Translations under genes and position numbers: made by a program
Notes under the pieces: model-generated
Database searches by the model: none
What the model saw: only the letters and a program-made list of their open reading frames with translations
Told to the model about the DNA's origin: nothing
Assembly (NCBI RefSeq): GCF_002879865.1
Contig: NZ_PNXY01000002.1
Span: forward strand, 1 to 64,000
Direction: 5' to 3'
Source of the DNA: Paraburkholderia rhynchosiae
GTDB taxonomy: Bacteria; Pseudomonadota; Gammaproteobacteria; Burkholderiales; Burkholderiaceae
Length of the DNA: 64,000 nt
Shown: positions 44,562-54,072 of the stretch, piece after piece
Position numbering within the stretch: position 1 is the stretch's first letter
Layout: the number at the start of each line of letters is the position of its first letter

Positions 44562-45566
44562 ATGAACCAAGGTTACACTCCGCCGGGAGCAGGCTCGCCG
44601 TCACACGACGCGGCCGATCAGGAAGCCGGCGGTGCCGAGCGGACGGACCGCGGCGGCGAGCGGACCGGCGAACGCGAAGAGCGCGATCCCTTTCTCACCG
44701 CCATGGGCGAGCGCGTACGTCTGCTGCGCGCGCGCCGCGGCATAACCCGCAAGACGCTGGCCACTGAGACGGGCTTGTCCGAGCGCCATCTGGCGAATCT
44801 GGAATCGGGCGTGGGCAATGCGTCGGTGCTAGTGTTGCGGCAGATCGCGGCCACCTTGAATTGCCCGCTGGCCGAAGTGATCGGCGACGAAACCACTGCA
44901 TCGGCGGAATGGCTGTTGATTCGCGAACTGCTGCACGGGCGCGACCAGGCGGCGTTGCAGCGCGCGCGCGTGGCGCTCGCCGAGATGTTCGCGCAGGCGC
45001 CGCGCGATCCGCATCGCAAGGACCGGATCGCGCTGATCGGGCTGCGCGGCGCCGGCAAATCGACACTGGGTCGCATGCTCGCGCAGGAGCGCAAGGTGCC
45101 GTTCGTCGAGCTGACCCGCGTCATCGAGCAACTGGCCGGTTGCCCGCCCGCAGAAATCCACTCGCTGTATGGCGCAAGCGCTTACCGGCGCTACGAGCAC
45201 CGCGCGCTGGAGGCCGTGATCCAGGAGCACGAGCGTGCGGTGATTGCGTCGCCGGGCGGTTTGGTGTCCGAGTCCGGCACGTTCAACGCGTTGCTGTCGC
45301 ACTGCTTCACCGTCTGGTTGCAGGCGGCGCCGGAAGAGCACATGCGCCGCGTCGTCGCGCAGGGCGATCTGCGGCCGATGTCCGGCAACAAGGAAGCGAT
45401 GGACGATCTGAAGCGAATCCTCGCGGGTCGGAGCGAGCTTTATGGCCGCGCGGACATGACCTTCGACACAAGCGACAAAACTTTGGCGGACGCCTATCTG
45501 CAACTGCGCGACCGCCTCGCCGCAAGGCTGGCAGCTGAGGCGCCCCACGAGGCGCCCGCAAACTGA
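44562..45566 (+). CDS. boxR: Benzoyl-CoA-responsive regulator BoxR (HTH plus shikimate kinase-like domain)
   Basis: A 334-residue protein. A disordered N terminus (about 1-45) precedes an XRE-type helix-turn-helix (about 48-105, ARRGITRKTLATETGLSERH, then LANLESG). A linker leads to a shikimate kinase-like domain (about 155-325) with the P-loop IGLRGAGKSTLGRML (Lys166). This fusion is the BzdR/BoxR architecture, which binds benzoyl-CoA through the kinase-like fold and represses or activates box genes. It stands between the two box arms. The ATG at 44562 is supported by AAGGAG; an upstream in-frame ATG is not. Confidence 0.92.
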   Translation: MNQGYTPPGAGSPSHDAADQEAGGAERTDRGGERTGEREERDPFLTAMGERVRLLRARRGITRKTLATETGLSERHLANLESGVGNASVLVLRQIAATLNCPLAEVIGDETTASAEWLLIRELLHGRDQAALQRARVALAEMFAQAPRDPHRKDRIALIGLRGAGKSTLGRMLAQERKVPFVELTRVIEQLAGCPPAEIHSLYGASAYRRYEHRALEAVIQEHERAVIASPGGLVSESGTFNALLSHCFTVWLQAAPEEHMRRVVAQGDLRPMSGNKEAMDDLKRILAGRSELYGRADMTFDTSDKTLADAYLQLRDRLAARLAAEAPHEAPAN

Positions 45567-45568
45567 GA

Positions 45569-45642
45569 TGCATTGAGACGCTAGGGTTAACACGGAAACA
45601 TGCAGTAAAGTGCTTTACATGGGTGTGACGATGCACTATTGT
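45569..45642 (+). promoter_or_regulatory. boxC promoter with three TGCA sites and a palindrome
   Basis: TTTACA (45614-45619) and TATTGT (45637-45642) form a -35/-10 pair with a 17-base spacer. TGCA occurs at 45569, 45601 and 45632, spaced 32 and 31 bases, or about three helical turns. GTAAAGTGCTTTAC (45605-45618) is a 6-base-arm palindrome overlapping the -35. These are good candidates for BoxR operators. Confidence 0.65.
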
Positions 45643-45680
45643 TCGATCAACAACTCGCATCGCCCAGTCAGGAGACGCCC

Positions 45681-47351
45681 ATGTCCACAGCAGAAACAGC
45701 CATCGCGCCGGTCGACTACCGCACCGATCCCTCCCAGTACAAGCATTGGAAGCTCAGCTTCAACGGCCCGGTGGCGACGCTCGGCATCGACATCGCCGAG
45801 GACGGCGGCATTCGCGACGGCTACAAGCTGAAGCTGAATTCGTACGACCTCGGCGTCGATATCGAACTGCACGACGCGATTCAACGCATCCGTTTCGAGC
45901 ATCCCGAAGTCAAGACGGTGGTGCTGACGAGTCTGAAGGACCGCGTGTTCTGCTCGGGCGCCAACATCTTCATGCTCGGTCTTTCGTCGCATGCGTGGAA
46001 GGTCAACTTCTGCAAGTTCACCAACGAAACGCGCAACGGCCTTGAAGACTCGTCGCGTCATTCGGGTCTTAAGTTTCTTGCCGCGGTGAACGGTGCGTGC
46101 GCAGGCGGCGGCTATGAGCTTGCGCTCGCTTGCGACGAAATCTATCTGGTCGATGACCGCTCGTCGTCGGTATCGCTGCCTGAAGTGCCGTTGCTGGGCG
46201 TGTTGCCGGGCACGGGCGGACTCACGCGTGTGACGGATAAACGCAAGGTGCGCCATGATCGCGCGGACATCTTTTGCACGGTGGTGGAAGGTATTCGCGG
46301 CGAGCGCGCGAAAGCATGGCGTCTCGTGGATGAAGTCGTGAAGCCGAATCAGTTCGAGCAGGCCATAGAAGCCCGCGCGCTCGAACTCGCCGCGCAAAGC
46401 GATCGCCCTTCGGAGGCCCAGGGCGTGATGCTCACGCGCATCGCGCGCACGGATCGCGAAGACGGCCTCACCTATAAAACGCTCGACGTCACGATCGATC
46501 GCGCGAAACGTATTGCGACGTTCACCGCGAAAGCGCCGCAAACGGAACAGCCAGCGAATACCGACGCGATCGTCGCCGCAGGCGCGAACTGGTGGCCGCT
46601 GCAATTCGCCCGCGAACTCGACGACGCCATTCTGTCGATGCGCACCAACGAACTCGAGATCGGCACGTGGGTGTTCCGAACCGAAGGCGAGGCGCGCAAC
46701 GTCCTCGCCGCCGACGCCGTGCTGATGCAGCACAAGGATCACTGGTTCGTGCGCGAAACGATTGGGCTGTTGCGCCGCACGCTCTCGCGCATCGACGTGT
46801 CGTCGCGTTCGTTGTTCGCGTTGGTCGAACCCGGCTCGTGCTTCGCCGGCACGTTCGCGGAACTCGCGTTTGCCGCGGATCGCACGTATATGGCCGCATT
46901 GCCAGGTAATGAGGAAGAGGAACCGGTCATCACGCTGTCGGAAGTCAACTTCGGCCTCTATCCGATGGTCACGCATCAATCGCGACTGGCGCGCCGTTTC
47001 TATGAAGAAGCCGAACCGCTCGACGCCGTGCGTTCGCTGATCGGTCAGCCGGTCAAGCCGGTCGAAGCTGAACGTCTGGGTCTCGTCACCGCATCGCCGG
47101 ATGACATCGACTGGGCCGACGAAATCCGCATTGCACTCGAAGAGCGCGCGGCAATGTCGCCGGACGCGCTGACCGGACTTGAAGCGAATCTGCGCTTCAA
47201 CGGTCCCGAGACGATGGAGACCCGCATCTTCGGCCGTCTTACCGCGTGGCAGAACTGGATCTTCAACCGGCCGAACGCAGTGGGCGAGAAGGGCGCGCTC
47301 AAGGTGTACGGCAAGGGCAGCAAGGCGCAATTCGACGTCTCGCGCGTTTGA
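45681..47351 (+). CDS. boxC: Benzoyl-CoA-dihydrodiol lyase
   Basis: A 556-residue crotonase-superfamily lyase with two crotonase-like halves. The first shows KDRVFCSGANIFMLGLSSHA and the oxyanion region VNGACAGGGYELALACDEIY; the second shows GSCFAGTFAELAFAADRTYM and VITLSEVNFGLYPMVTHQSR. It opens the epoxide or dihydrodiol of benzoyl-CoA to 3,4-dehydroadipyl-CoA semialdehyde plus formate. GGAG precedes the ATG at 45681. It leads the plus-strand box arm. Confidence 0.93.
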   Translation: MSTAETAIAPVDYRTDPSQYKHWKLSFNGPVATLGIDIAEDGGIRDGYKLKLNSYDLGVDIELHDAIQRIRFEHPEVKTVVLTSLKDRVFCSGANIFMLGLSSHAWKVNFCKFTNETRNGLEDSSRHSGLKFLAAVNGACAGGGYELALACDEIYLVDDRSSSVSLPEVPLLGVLPGTGGLTRVTDKRKVRHDRADIFCTVVEGIRGERAKAWRLVDEVVKPNQFEQAIEARALELAAQSDRPSEAQGVMLTRIARTDREDGLTYKTLDVTIDRAKRIATFTAKAPQTEQPANTDAIVAAGANWWPLQFARELDDAILSMRTNELEIGTWVFRTEGEARNVLAADAVLMQHKDHWFVRETIGLLRRTLSRIDVSSRSLFALVEPGSCFAGTFAELAFAADRTYMAALPGNEEEEPVITLSEVNFGLYPMVTHQSRLARRFYEEAEPLDAVRSLIGQPVKPVEAERLGLVTASPDDIDWADEIRIALEERAAMSPDALTGLEANLRFNGPETMETRIFGRLTAWQNWIFNRPNAVGEKGALKVYGKGSKAQFDVSRV

Positions 47352-47412
47352 CACGGCGTAACGCCTGCTTCCCGATACACGCCTCTCATCTTTAGCACTG
47401 CAAGGAACCGAC

Positions 47413-48840
47413 ATGTCAACGATCAACTACAGCGAAAAGATTCCGAACAACGTCAACCTCGCCGACGACCGCGCGCTGCAACGCGCGCTCGAACAATGGC
47501 AGCCGAATTTCCTGTCGTGGTGGGGCGATATGGGCCCCGAAGGCTCGCATGGCTACGACGTCTATTTGCGCACGGCAGTGAGCGTGGATGCGGGCGGCTG
47601 GGCGCATTTCGATCACGTGAAGATGCCGGACTACCGCTGGGGCATCTTCCTGACGCCGGGCGAGCAGGACCGCAAGATTCACTTCGGCGAGCACAAGGGC
47701 GAAGCCGCATGGCAGGACGTGCCTGGCGAACATCGCGCGAATCTGCGCCGCATCATCGTGACGCAAGGCGATACCGAGCCGGCGTCGGTCGAGCAGCAAC
47801 GTCATCTTGGCTTGACCGCGCCTTCCATGTACGACTTGCGCAACCTGTTCCAGGTCAATGTGGAAGAGGGCCGCCATCTTTGGGCGATGGTGTATCTGCT
47901 GCATCGCTACTTCGGCCGCGATGGTCGTGAGGAAGCCGAAGCATTGCTCGGCCGCCGATCGGGCGACGAGGACAACCCCCGCATTCTCGGCGCGTTCAAC
48001 GAGAAGACGCCTGACTGGCTCGCGTTCTACATGTTCACGTATTTCACCGACCGCGACGGCAAGTTCCAGCTGTCGGCCCTCGCCGAGTCTGGCTTCGATC
48101 CGCTCGCACGTACCACGAAGTTCATGTTGACCGAAGAAGCGCACCATATGTTCGTCGGCGAATCGGGCGTTTCTCGTGTGATCCAGCGCACTGCACAGGT
48201 CATGAATGAACTAGGCACGGACGACGTCGCGAAGATTCGCTCAGCCGGTGTGATCGATCTGCCGACCATCCAGCGCTATCTGAACTTCCATTACTCGGTG
48301 ACGATCGATCTGTTCGGCGCAGATCATTCATCGAACGCAGCCACGTTCTATAGCTCGGGCCTGAAGGGCCGCTATGAAGAGAGCAAGCGCGACGACGATC
48401 ATCAGTTGAACGGGCAGAGCTACAAGCTGCTCGACGTGCAGGACGGCAAGCTGGTGGAGCGCGAAGTGCCGATGCTCAACGCGATGAACGAAGTGCTGCG
48501 CGACGACTACATCAAGGACTCGGTGGCGGGCGTGGGACGCTGGAACAAGGTGCTCGAAAAGGCTGGCATCGATTTCCGTATGACGGTGCCGCATAAAGCG
48601 TTCAATCGGCTGATCGGCACGTTCGCGGGCACTCGCGTTTCCCCCGACGGCCGCGTCGTGAGCGAAACCGAGTGGGCCGCCAACGAGGCAAAGTGGCTCG
48701 CCACGCCGGAAGACCGCGCGTTCGTTGCATCGCTGATGGGCCCCGTCACCGAGCCCGGCAAGTTCGCGAACTGGATTGCGCCGCCCGCAATGGGCGTGAA
48801 CCGTCAACCGGTCGATTTCGAATACGTGCGCTTCAACTGA
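47413..48840 (+). CDS. boxB: Benzoyl-CoA 2,3-epoxidase, oxygenase subunit
   Basis: A 475-residue diiron monooxygenase. The metal-binding carboxylate-His motifs are visible as [20 protein letters not shown] and [14 protein letters not shown]. It adds one oxygen atom to benzoyl-CoA to give the 2,3-epoxide, with electrons from BoxA. AAGGA precedes the ATG at 47413. It lies 61 bases after boxC. Confidence 0.94.
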   Translation: MSTINYSEKIPNNVNLADDRALQRALEQWQPNFLSWWGDMGPEGSHGYDVYLRTAVSVDAGGWAHFDHVKMPDYRWGIFLTPGEQDRKIHFGEHKGEAAWQDVPGEHRANLRRIIVTQGDTEPASVEQQRHLGLTAPSMYDLRNLFQVNVEEGRHLWAMVYLLHRYFGRDGREEAEALLGRRSGDEDNPRILGAFNEKTPDWLAFYMFTYFTDRDGKFQLSALAESGFDPLARTTKFMLTEEAHHMFVGESGVSRVIQRTAQVMNELGTDDVAKIRSAGVIDLPTIQRYLNFHYSVTIDLFGADHSSNAATFYSSGLKGRYEESKRDDDHQLNGQSYKLLDVQDGKLVEREVPMLNAMNEVLRDDYIKDSVAGVGRWNKVLEKAGIDFRMTVPHKAFNRLIGTFAGTRVSPDGRVVSETEWAANEAKWLATPEDRAFVASLMGPVTEPGKFANWIAPPAMGVNRQPVDFEYVRFN

Positions 48841-48902
48841 ACGCACGAGATGCACGAAGCGCGCGTGACACGCTTGCGCAGCACTACATGGTGGAGGAAG
48901 TC

Positions 48903-50144
48903 ATGAACGGCCCAGTGTCGATCGAGGTTCTCAGGCAGCATCTGATCGATCCGGAGATCTGTATTCGCTGCAATACGTGCGAAGAGACCTGTCCGATCGA
49001 TGCGATCACGCACGACGAAAACAACTACGTGGTGAAAGCGGATGTCTGCAACGGCTGCATGGCGTGCGTGCCGCCGTGTCCGACCGGCGCAATCGACAAC
49101 TGGCGCACGGTGCTGAAGGCCGACGCGTATCCGGTCGCGGAGCAGTTCACCTGGGACGTCTTGCCCGAGCAGAACACCATGGCTGTGCCCGCGGCGGACG
49201 AGTTGCCCGCTGCGCAGGCAACGAGCGATGCAACGGCGAACGCCAGCGGCATCGAAGTGGATACCGTGCGTGGATCAGTCGTGCCGCCGTGGTCCGCCGC
49301 GAAGCCGTACGTGAATCTCTACACGCATAAGACGCCGACCACCGCGACCGTGGTCGGCAACTACCGGCTCACCGACGCAGCGACCGAAAGCGACATACAT
49401 CACATTGTGCTGGACTTCGGATCGATGCCGTTTCCAGTGCTGGAGGGACAATCGATCGGCATTTTGCCACCCGGCGCAACTGGCGACGGCCGCCCGCATC
49501 ACGCGCGCCAATATTCGATTGCGAGTCCACGCGACGGCGAACGGCCCGGCTACAACAACGTTTCGCTGACGGTCAAGCGCGTCGCGCAACGACATGGCGA
49601 TTCGAGCGACGGTGTCTGCTCGAATTATCTGTGCGATCTGAAGAAGGGCGACGCGGTGACCGTGATCGGCCCGTTCGGCGGCACCTTCCTGATGCCGAAT
49701 CATCCGAACTCGCATCTCCTGATGATTTGCACCGGCACAGGTTCCGCGCCGATGCGCGCGATGACCGAGTATCGCCGGCGACGCCGCCTGAAGGGCGCAA
49801 CGGGCAAGCTGATGCTGTTCTTCGGCGCGCGCACCAAAGAGGAGTTGCCGTACTTTGGTCCGCTAACTAACTTGCCGAAAGATTTCATCGATACGAATCT
49901 GGCGTTCTCGCGCACGCCGGGTCAGCCAAAGCGTTATGTGCAGGACGCGATGCGCGAACGTGCGGTCGACGTCGCTCACATGCTGAAGGACGACAACACG
50001 CATATCTACGTGTGTGGTTTGAAGGGCATGGAAGACGGCGTGCTGCAAGCGCTCAAGGAGATCGGCGAGCAGCATCAGATGGATTGGGAAGCGTTGTGGG
50101 CGAGGTTGAAGAAAGAAGGGCGCCTGCATCTGGAAACGTATTGA
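48903..50144 (+). CDS. boxA: Benzoyl-CoA 2,3-epoxidase, reductase subunit
   Basis: A 413-residue NADPH-dependent ferredoxin reductase. Two 4Fe-4S clusters are encoded at the start ([12 protein letters not shown] and [12 protein letters not shown]). A linker of about 90 residues leads to the flavin domain with [11 protein letters not shown] and the NADPH-binding [17 protein letters not shown]. The start at 48903 is preferred because GGAGGA lies at 48893-48898. It supplies electrons to BoxB and ends before the convergent regulator gene. Confidence 0.93.
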   Translation: MNGPVSIEVLRQHLIDPEICIRCNTCEETCPIDAITHDENNYVVKADVCNGCMACVPPCPTGAIDNWRTVLKADAYPVAEQFTWDVLPEQNTMAVPAADELPAAQATSDATANASGIEVDTVRGSVVPPWSAAKPYVNLYTHKTPTTATVVGNYRLTDAATESDIHHIVLDFGSMPFPVLEGQSIGILPPGATGDGRPHHARQYSIASPRDGERPGYNNVSLTVKRVAQRHGDSSDGVCSNYLCDLKKGDAVTVIGPFGGTFLMPNHPNSHLLMICTGTGSAPMRAMTEYRRRRRLKGATGKLMLFFGARTKEELPYFGPLTNLPKDFIDTNLAFSRTPGQPKRYVQDAMRERAVDVAHMLKDDNTHIYVCGLKGMEDGVLQALKEIGEQHQMDWEALWARLKKEGRLHLETY

Positions 50145-50210
50145 TCGGAGCCCGCTAAACGAGGCCCCGCAGTCGCTCATCCGCAGAACTGCAGGCGTTT
50201 CGCTAAGACC

Positions 50211-50924
50211 CTAGCGCGAAGGGTCCGCGCCTTCGTCACGTTGCGACGGCGATACCGCTCCGCATGCGCGAATCACCAGTTGCACGACTTCCTCGGTCGT
50301 CGCTTCGAACGCTTTCTGGGTCAACGCGCGCTTGCCTTTGAGTGCGCGAATCTGCGCGTCGAAATCGGCGTAATGCTGGGTCGTCGCCCAGATCATATAC
50401 ATCAACGTTCGTGCATTGACAGGCGCAAGCAGGCCTCGCGCGATCCAGTCGTCGATGACTTTCGCGCGGCTATCGAGCCATGGCTTCACGCGTTGCGTGA
50501 GGATGTCTTCCATATGCTCCGCGCCGTGGATGATCTCGCTCGCCCACACTTTCGAGCCGAGCGGACGGCGCCGGGACAACTCCATTTTCGCGCGCACATA
50601 TCCACCGATTGCTTCCACGGGATCGTCGCTGCATTCGAATGTATCGGCCGCTCGATACCAGTCTTCGAACAGGTCTTCGAGTACGCGCCGGTAAAGCGCG
50701 AGCTTCGTCGGAAAGTAGTAGTGGACGTTGGCTTTCGGTAAGCCGGCGCGTTCGGCGATCATCGCCGTACTCGCGCCATCGAGTCCGCGCTCGGCGAAAA
50801 CCGCCTCCGCGCACGCCAGAAGATGCGCTTCATTCGACTCGCGAATGTGTGCCTTGCGCCGCCGCAAAGGCGTACGCGTTTCCCCGTTTTCCGTGATGCC
50901 AGCGGCCACGTCGTCGTCTCTCAT
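50211..50924 (-). CDS. RutR-like TetR-family repressor
   Basis: A 237-residue TetR protein. The helix-turn-helix reads GASTAMIAERAGLPKANVHY, followed by YFPTKLALY. The C-terminal ligand domain closely resembles RutR: VRAKMELSRRRPLGSKVWAS and LAPVNARTLMYMIWATTQHY, where RutR has MIWASTQHYADF. RutR binds uracil or thymine and controls pyrimidine genes. The start is placed at 50924, behind AAGGCG; ATG codons at 50942 and 50963 are also in frame. It is divergent from the pyrimidine cluster, and a RutR-like operator lies in the shared gap. Confidence 0.85.
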   Translation of the reverse strand: MRDDDVAAGITENGETRTPLRRRKAHIRESNEAHLLACAEAVFAERGLDGASTAMIAERAGLPKANVHYYFPTKLALYRRVLEDLFEDWYRAADTFECSDDPVEAIGGYVRAKMELSRRRPLGSKVWASEIIHGAEHMEDILTQRVKPWLDSRAKVIDDWIARGLLAPVNARTLMYMIWATTQHYADFDAQIRALKGKRALTQKAFEATTEEVVQLVIRACGAVSPSQRDEGADPSR

Positions 50925-51070
50925 GTTCGCCTTCGGCGGCATGTGTGCCGCGTCGCGCTTCATTCTAGTCGTTTGACGCCGTGGGGACACGCGTATTTCT
51001 GTCGTGAACGTTAGCCGTGCTGCAATGCAATGGCACGCTTCTCGCTCTGCTGTTGACCGTACGAAAGGCA

Positions 51071-51099
51071 TTGATTTGGCGGTGGTAATCGGCTACAAC
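51071..51099 (+). promoter_or_regulatory. Promoter of the pyrimidine degradation operon
   Basis: TTGATT (51071-51076) and TACAAC (51094-51099) form a -35/-10 pair with exactly 17 bases between. The operator begins at the last base of the -10. Confidence 0.6.
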
Positions 51100-51116
51100 C
51101 TGTCCAACTGGACAGG
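51099..51116. promoter_or_regulatory. RutR-like operator
   Basis: CCTGTCCAACTGGACAGG is a perfect palindrome with 8-base arms around AC. The RutR consensus is TTGACCA-N2-TGGTCAA; the site keeps the spacing, the CCA-N2-TGG core and the outer TG/CA. It covers the expected transcription start, a good position for repression. Confidence 0.65.
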
Positions 51117-51266
51117 ATTGAGAGAGCGGGAGATGCATCAGGGTTTGCCCTCGCTATGAGCGCCCACTGAGTGCATCAAACTTGCACCGCCGCCGTGCGG
51201 ACACGCCCCAAAAAGCCGCCGCCCATGCACCAGTTTCATGTCGGTTCACCGAAAGGAGCGAGACGA

Positions 51267-52547
51267 ATGAACGTGGTATCCGAAGCGCTAAAGCGGGTAG
51301 AGCCCGCTACGTCGATCAAGGTCGACGGCAAGCGGCTGTGGGACAGCCTGATGACGATGGCGAAGATCGGCGCAACGCCTAAAGGCGGTGTCTGCCGTCT
51401 GGCGCTGACCGATCTCGACAAAGAGGGGCGCGATCTGATAGTTAGTTGGGCGAAAGAAGCCGGCTGCACTGTCAGTGTCGACCAGATGGGCAACGTATTC
51501 ATGCGCCGCGCCGGCCGCAATCCCGATGCGTTGCCCGTGATGACCGGTTCGCATGCGGACTCGCAGCCGACCGGCGGCCGTTTCGACGGCATCTACGGTG
51601 TGCTGGGCGGCCTCGAAGTGATTCGCAGTTTGAACGATCACGGCATCGAGACAGAGCATCCTGTCGAAGTGGTGATCTGGACCAACGAGGAAGGCTCGCG
51701 TTTCGCGCCGGCCATGGTTGCGTCGGGCGTGTTTGCGGGCGTGTTCTCGCTGGAATACGGGTTGTCGCGCAAGGATGTGGACGGCAAGACGATCGGCGAC
51801 GAATTGCAGCGTATCGGCTATGCAGGAGATGTACCTTGCGGCGGCCGTCAATTGCATGCGGCGTTCGAATTGCACATCGAACAAGGGCCGATTCTCGAAG
51901 CCGAGCAGAAAACCATTGGGGTCGTGACGGACGCACAAGGTCAGCGGTGGTACGAGATCACGCTAACGGGCCAGGAGGCGCATGCGGGCCCGACGCCGAT
52001 GCCGCGTCGGCGTGATGCCTTGCTCGGCGCCGCACGCGTGGTCGATCTGGTCAATCGCATTGGGCTCGACAACGCGCCTCTCGGTTGTGCGACCGTCGGC
52101 ATGATGCAGGTCTATCCGAACTCGCGCAATGTGATTCCCGGGCGGGTGTTCTTTACCGTCGACTTCCGTCATCCGGATGATGCAGTGCTTGCGAAGATGG
52201 ATGCCGCGTTGCGTGAGGGCGTGGCGCGGATTGCGAGCGGCATCGGCCTCGAAACCGAACTCGAACAGATTTTCTACTATGCGCCGGTTGCCTTCGACGA
52301 AGCCTGCGTGAAGTCGGTGCGCGCGGCGGCCGAACGCTTCGGTTACTCGCATCGCAACATGGTGTCCGGCGCGGGGCACGACGCCTGTTATCTCGCGCAA
52401 GTCGCGCCGACTTCGATGGTGTTCGTGCCGTGCGTCGACGGCATCAGTCACAACGAAATCGAGGACGCCACCTTCGAATGGATCGAAGCGGGCGCGAATG
52501 TATTGCTGCACGCGATGCTCGAGCGCGCTTGCGAGCCGGTGTCATAG
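51267..52547 (+). CDS. N-carbamoyl-beta-alanine amidohydrolase (Zn-dependent hydrolase)
   Basis: A 426-residue M20-type amidohydrolase. Metal-binding blocks are visible: TGSHADSQPTGGRFDGIYGV, WTNEEGSRFAPAMVASGV, AFELHIEQGPILEAEQ and SGAGHDACYLAQVAPTSM. The family cleaves N-carbamoyl-beta-alanine to beta-alanine, CO2 and ammonia, the last step of reductive uracil degradation. AAAGGAG lies about ten bases before the ATG at 51267. The stereo- and substrate specificity (L-carbamoyl amino acid or beta-amino acid) is inferred from the cluster. Confidence 0.85.
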   Translation: MNVVSEALKRVEPATSIKVDGKRLWDSLMTMAKIGATPKGGVCRLALTDLDKEGRDLIVSWAKEAGCTVSVDQMGNVFMRRAGRNPDALPVMTGSHADSQPTGGRFDGIYGVLGGLEVIRSLNDHGIETEHPVEVVIWTNEEGSRFAPAMVASGVFAGVFSLEYGLSRKDVDGKTIGDELQRIGYAGDVPCGGRQLHAAFELHIEQGPILEAEQKTIGVVTDAQGQRWYEITLTGQEAHAGPTPMPRRRDALLGAARVVDLVNRIGLDNAPLGCATVGMMQVYPNSRNVIPGRVFFTVDFRHPDDAVLAKMDAALREGVARIASGIGLETELEQIFYYAPVAFDEACVKSVRAAAERFGYSHRNMVSGAGHDACYLAQVAPTSMVFVPCVDGISHNEIEDATFEWIEAGANVLLHAMLERACEPVS

Positions 52548-52663
52548 CACGCTGATCAGTTTTACCCGCTTCACCGCAGTGCCGATAAAACATGCCGTCC
52601 GGGCTGCGCTTGCGCGAGAGCCCACAGGTGCGGCTGCGTCCTCATATCGAAGAAGGAACGTGT

Positions 52664-54013
52664 ATGGCCATCAAGCCAACCGGCGACATCGCCGCGCAGC
52701 GCCTGTCGTCCGAACAGCTTTCCTGCGAGTTCTCCGACATTGCACCTTTGCTCGACGCGAGCGCTGCCGCTGTGGCCGCGAGTCGCTGCCATTATTGTTA
52801 CGACGCACCGTGCGTGAACGCATGCCCGACGCAGATCGACATTCCCGGCTTTATCCGCAAGATCAGTCACGGCAATGTGAAGGGCGCCGCCGTAGATATT
52901 CTGTCGGCTAATCCGCTCGGCGGCATGTGTGCGCGCGTCTGTCCGACCGAGATTCTTTGCGAAGGCGCTTGCGTGCGCAATCATCAGGACGCGAAGCCGG
53001 TGGCGATCGGCGCGCTGCAACGTCACGCGACCGATTGGGCGATGGCGCGCGGCGAAGCGCTGTTCAAACGAGCGCCCGAAACCGGCAGGCACGTTGCGGT
53101 GGTTGGCGCGGGGCCCGCGGGACTCGCGTGCGCGCATCGGCTTGCACTCGCGGGCCATAGCGTGACGATTTACGACGCTCACGAAAAAGCCGGCGGCCTC
53201 AACGAGTACGGCATTGCCGCGTATAAAACGGTCGACGATTTCGCGCAACGTGAAGTCGATTGGCTGTGCTCCGTGGGCGGCATCGAGATCAAACACGGCG
53301 TTGCGCTCGGACGCGACATCGACCTCGATACGCTGCGCAAGCAACACGATGCCGTGTTTCTCGCGATTGGCCTCACGGGCGTGCGTGCGCTCGCGATGGA
53401 AGGCGAGGAGTTGAGCGGCGTGATGAACGCCGTGGACTTCATCGAAGAGATTCGCAGCGCGAGCGATTTCGGCACGGTGCCGGTGGGCCGCCGCGTCGTC
53501 GTGATAGGCGGCGGCAATACCGCGGTGGATGCCGCCGTGCAAAGCCGCAAGCTCGGCGCGACGTCGGTGGCGATGGTGTACCGGCGCGGCGTCGAATCGA
53601 TGAGCGCGACTTGCGTCGAACGCGAGTTCGCGCAGACCAACGGCGTCACGCTCATTACGCATGCCACGCCTGTGCGTTTGATCGGCGAGGGTGGCGTGAT
53701 CACGGGTGTCGAGTTCGAACGTACATTGAGCGCGGGCGATCAGGAGCGCTTCGTAATGGAAGCGGACATGGTGCTCAAAGCCATTGGTCAGACGCTGGTG
53801 CCGGTGGGTCTCGAGCGCGAACTGTTGACACTCGACGGCAACCGCATCGCTGTGGATGCAAACGGACAGACGTCGCTCGCCGGCGTGTGGGCCGGTGGCG
53901 ATTGTGCGGCCACGGGTGGCATCGACCTGACGGTGCAAGCGGTGCAGGACGGCAAGCTCGCGGCTGCCGCCATCGACGCGCAGTTCGCGCGCACGGCGGT
54001 CAAAGCCGCGTAG
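52664..54013 (+). CDS. preT: Dihydropyrimidine dehydrogenase, NADH-binding subunit PreT
   Basis: A 449-residue flavoprotein. The N-terminal domain binds Fe-S clusters (CHYCYDAPCVNACPTQIDIP and CARVCPTEILCEGACV). The FAD-binding fold starts at VAVVGAGPAGLACAHRLALA and the NADH-binding fold at VVVIGGGNTAVDAAVQSRKL. It passes electrons from NADH to PreA for reduction of uracil or thymine to the 5,6-dihydro form. AAGGA precedes the ATG at 52664; an upstream in-frame ATG at 52592 is less likely. Confidence 0.9.
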   Translation: MAIKPTGDIAAQRLSSEQLSCEFSDIAPLLDASAAAVAASRCHYCYDAPCVNACPTQIDIPGFIRKISHGNVKGAAVDILSANPLGGMCARVCPTEILCEGACVRNHQDAKPVAIGALQRHATDWAMARGEALFKRAPETGRHVAVVGAGPAGLACAHRLALAGHSVTIYDAHEKAGGLNEYGIAAYKTVDDFAQREVDWLCSVGGIEIKHGVALGRDIDLDTLRKQHDAVFLAIGLTGVRALAMEGEELSGVMNAVDFIEEIRSASDFGTVPVGRRVVVIGGGNTAVDAAVQSRKLGATSVAMVYRRGVESMSATCVEREFAQTNGVTLITHATPVRLIGEGGVITGVEFERTLSAGDQERFVMEADMVLKAIGQTLVPVGLERELLTLDGNRIAVDANGQTSLAGVWAGGDCAATGGIDLTVQAVQDGKLAAAAIDAQFARTAVKAA

Positions 54014-54072
54014 CGTCGATCGACGCGCAGCACCGACTCACGTAAAAAACAGCCGTCCCCAAGGAGCCGAAC

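Larger units (their letters stand above)
50925..51266. other. Divergent control region of the pyrimidine cluster
   Basis: A 342-base gap between the repressor and carbamoylase genes. It contains the promoter and operator listed below. The rest has no supported gene; an in-frame start at 51171 for the carbamoylase is less likely than 51267. Confidence 0.6.

Noticed and set aside
50145..50210. Possible terminator between boxA and the repressor gene
   Set aside because: Only a 5-bp stem (CGCTA/TAGCG) and no T run on either strand.
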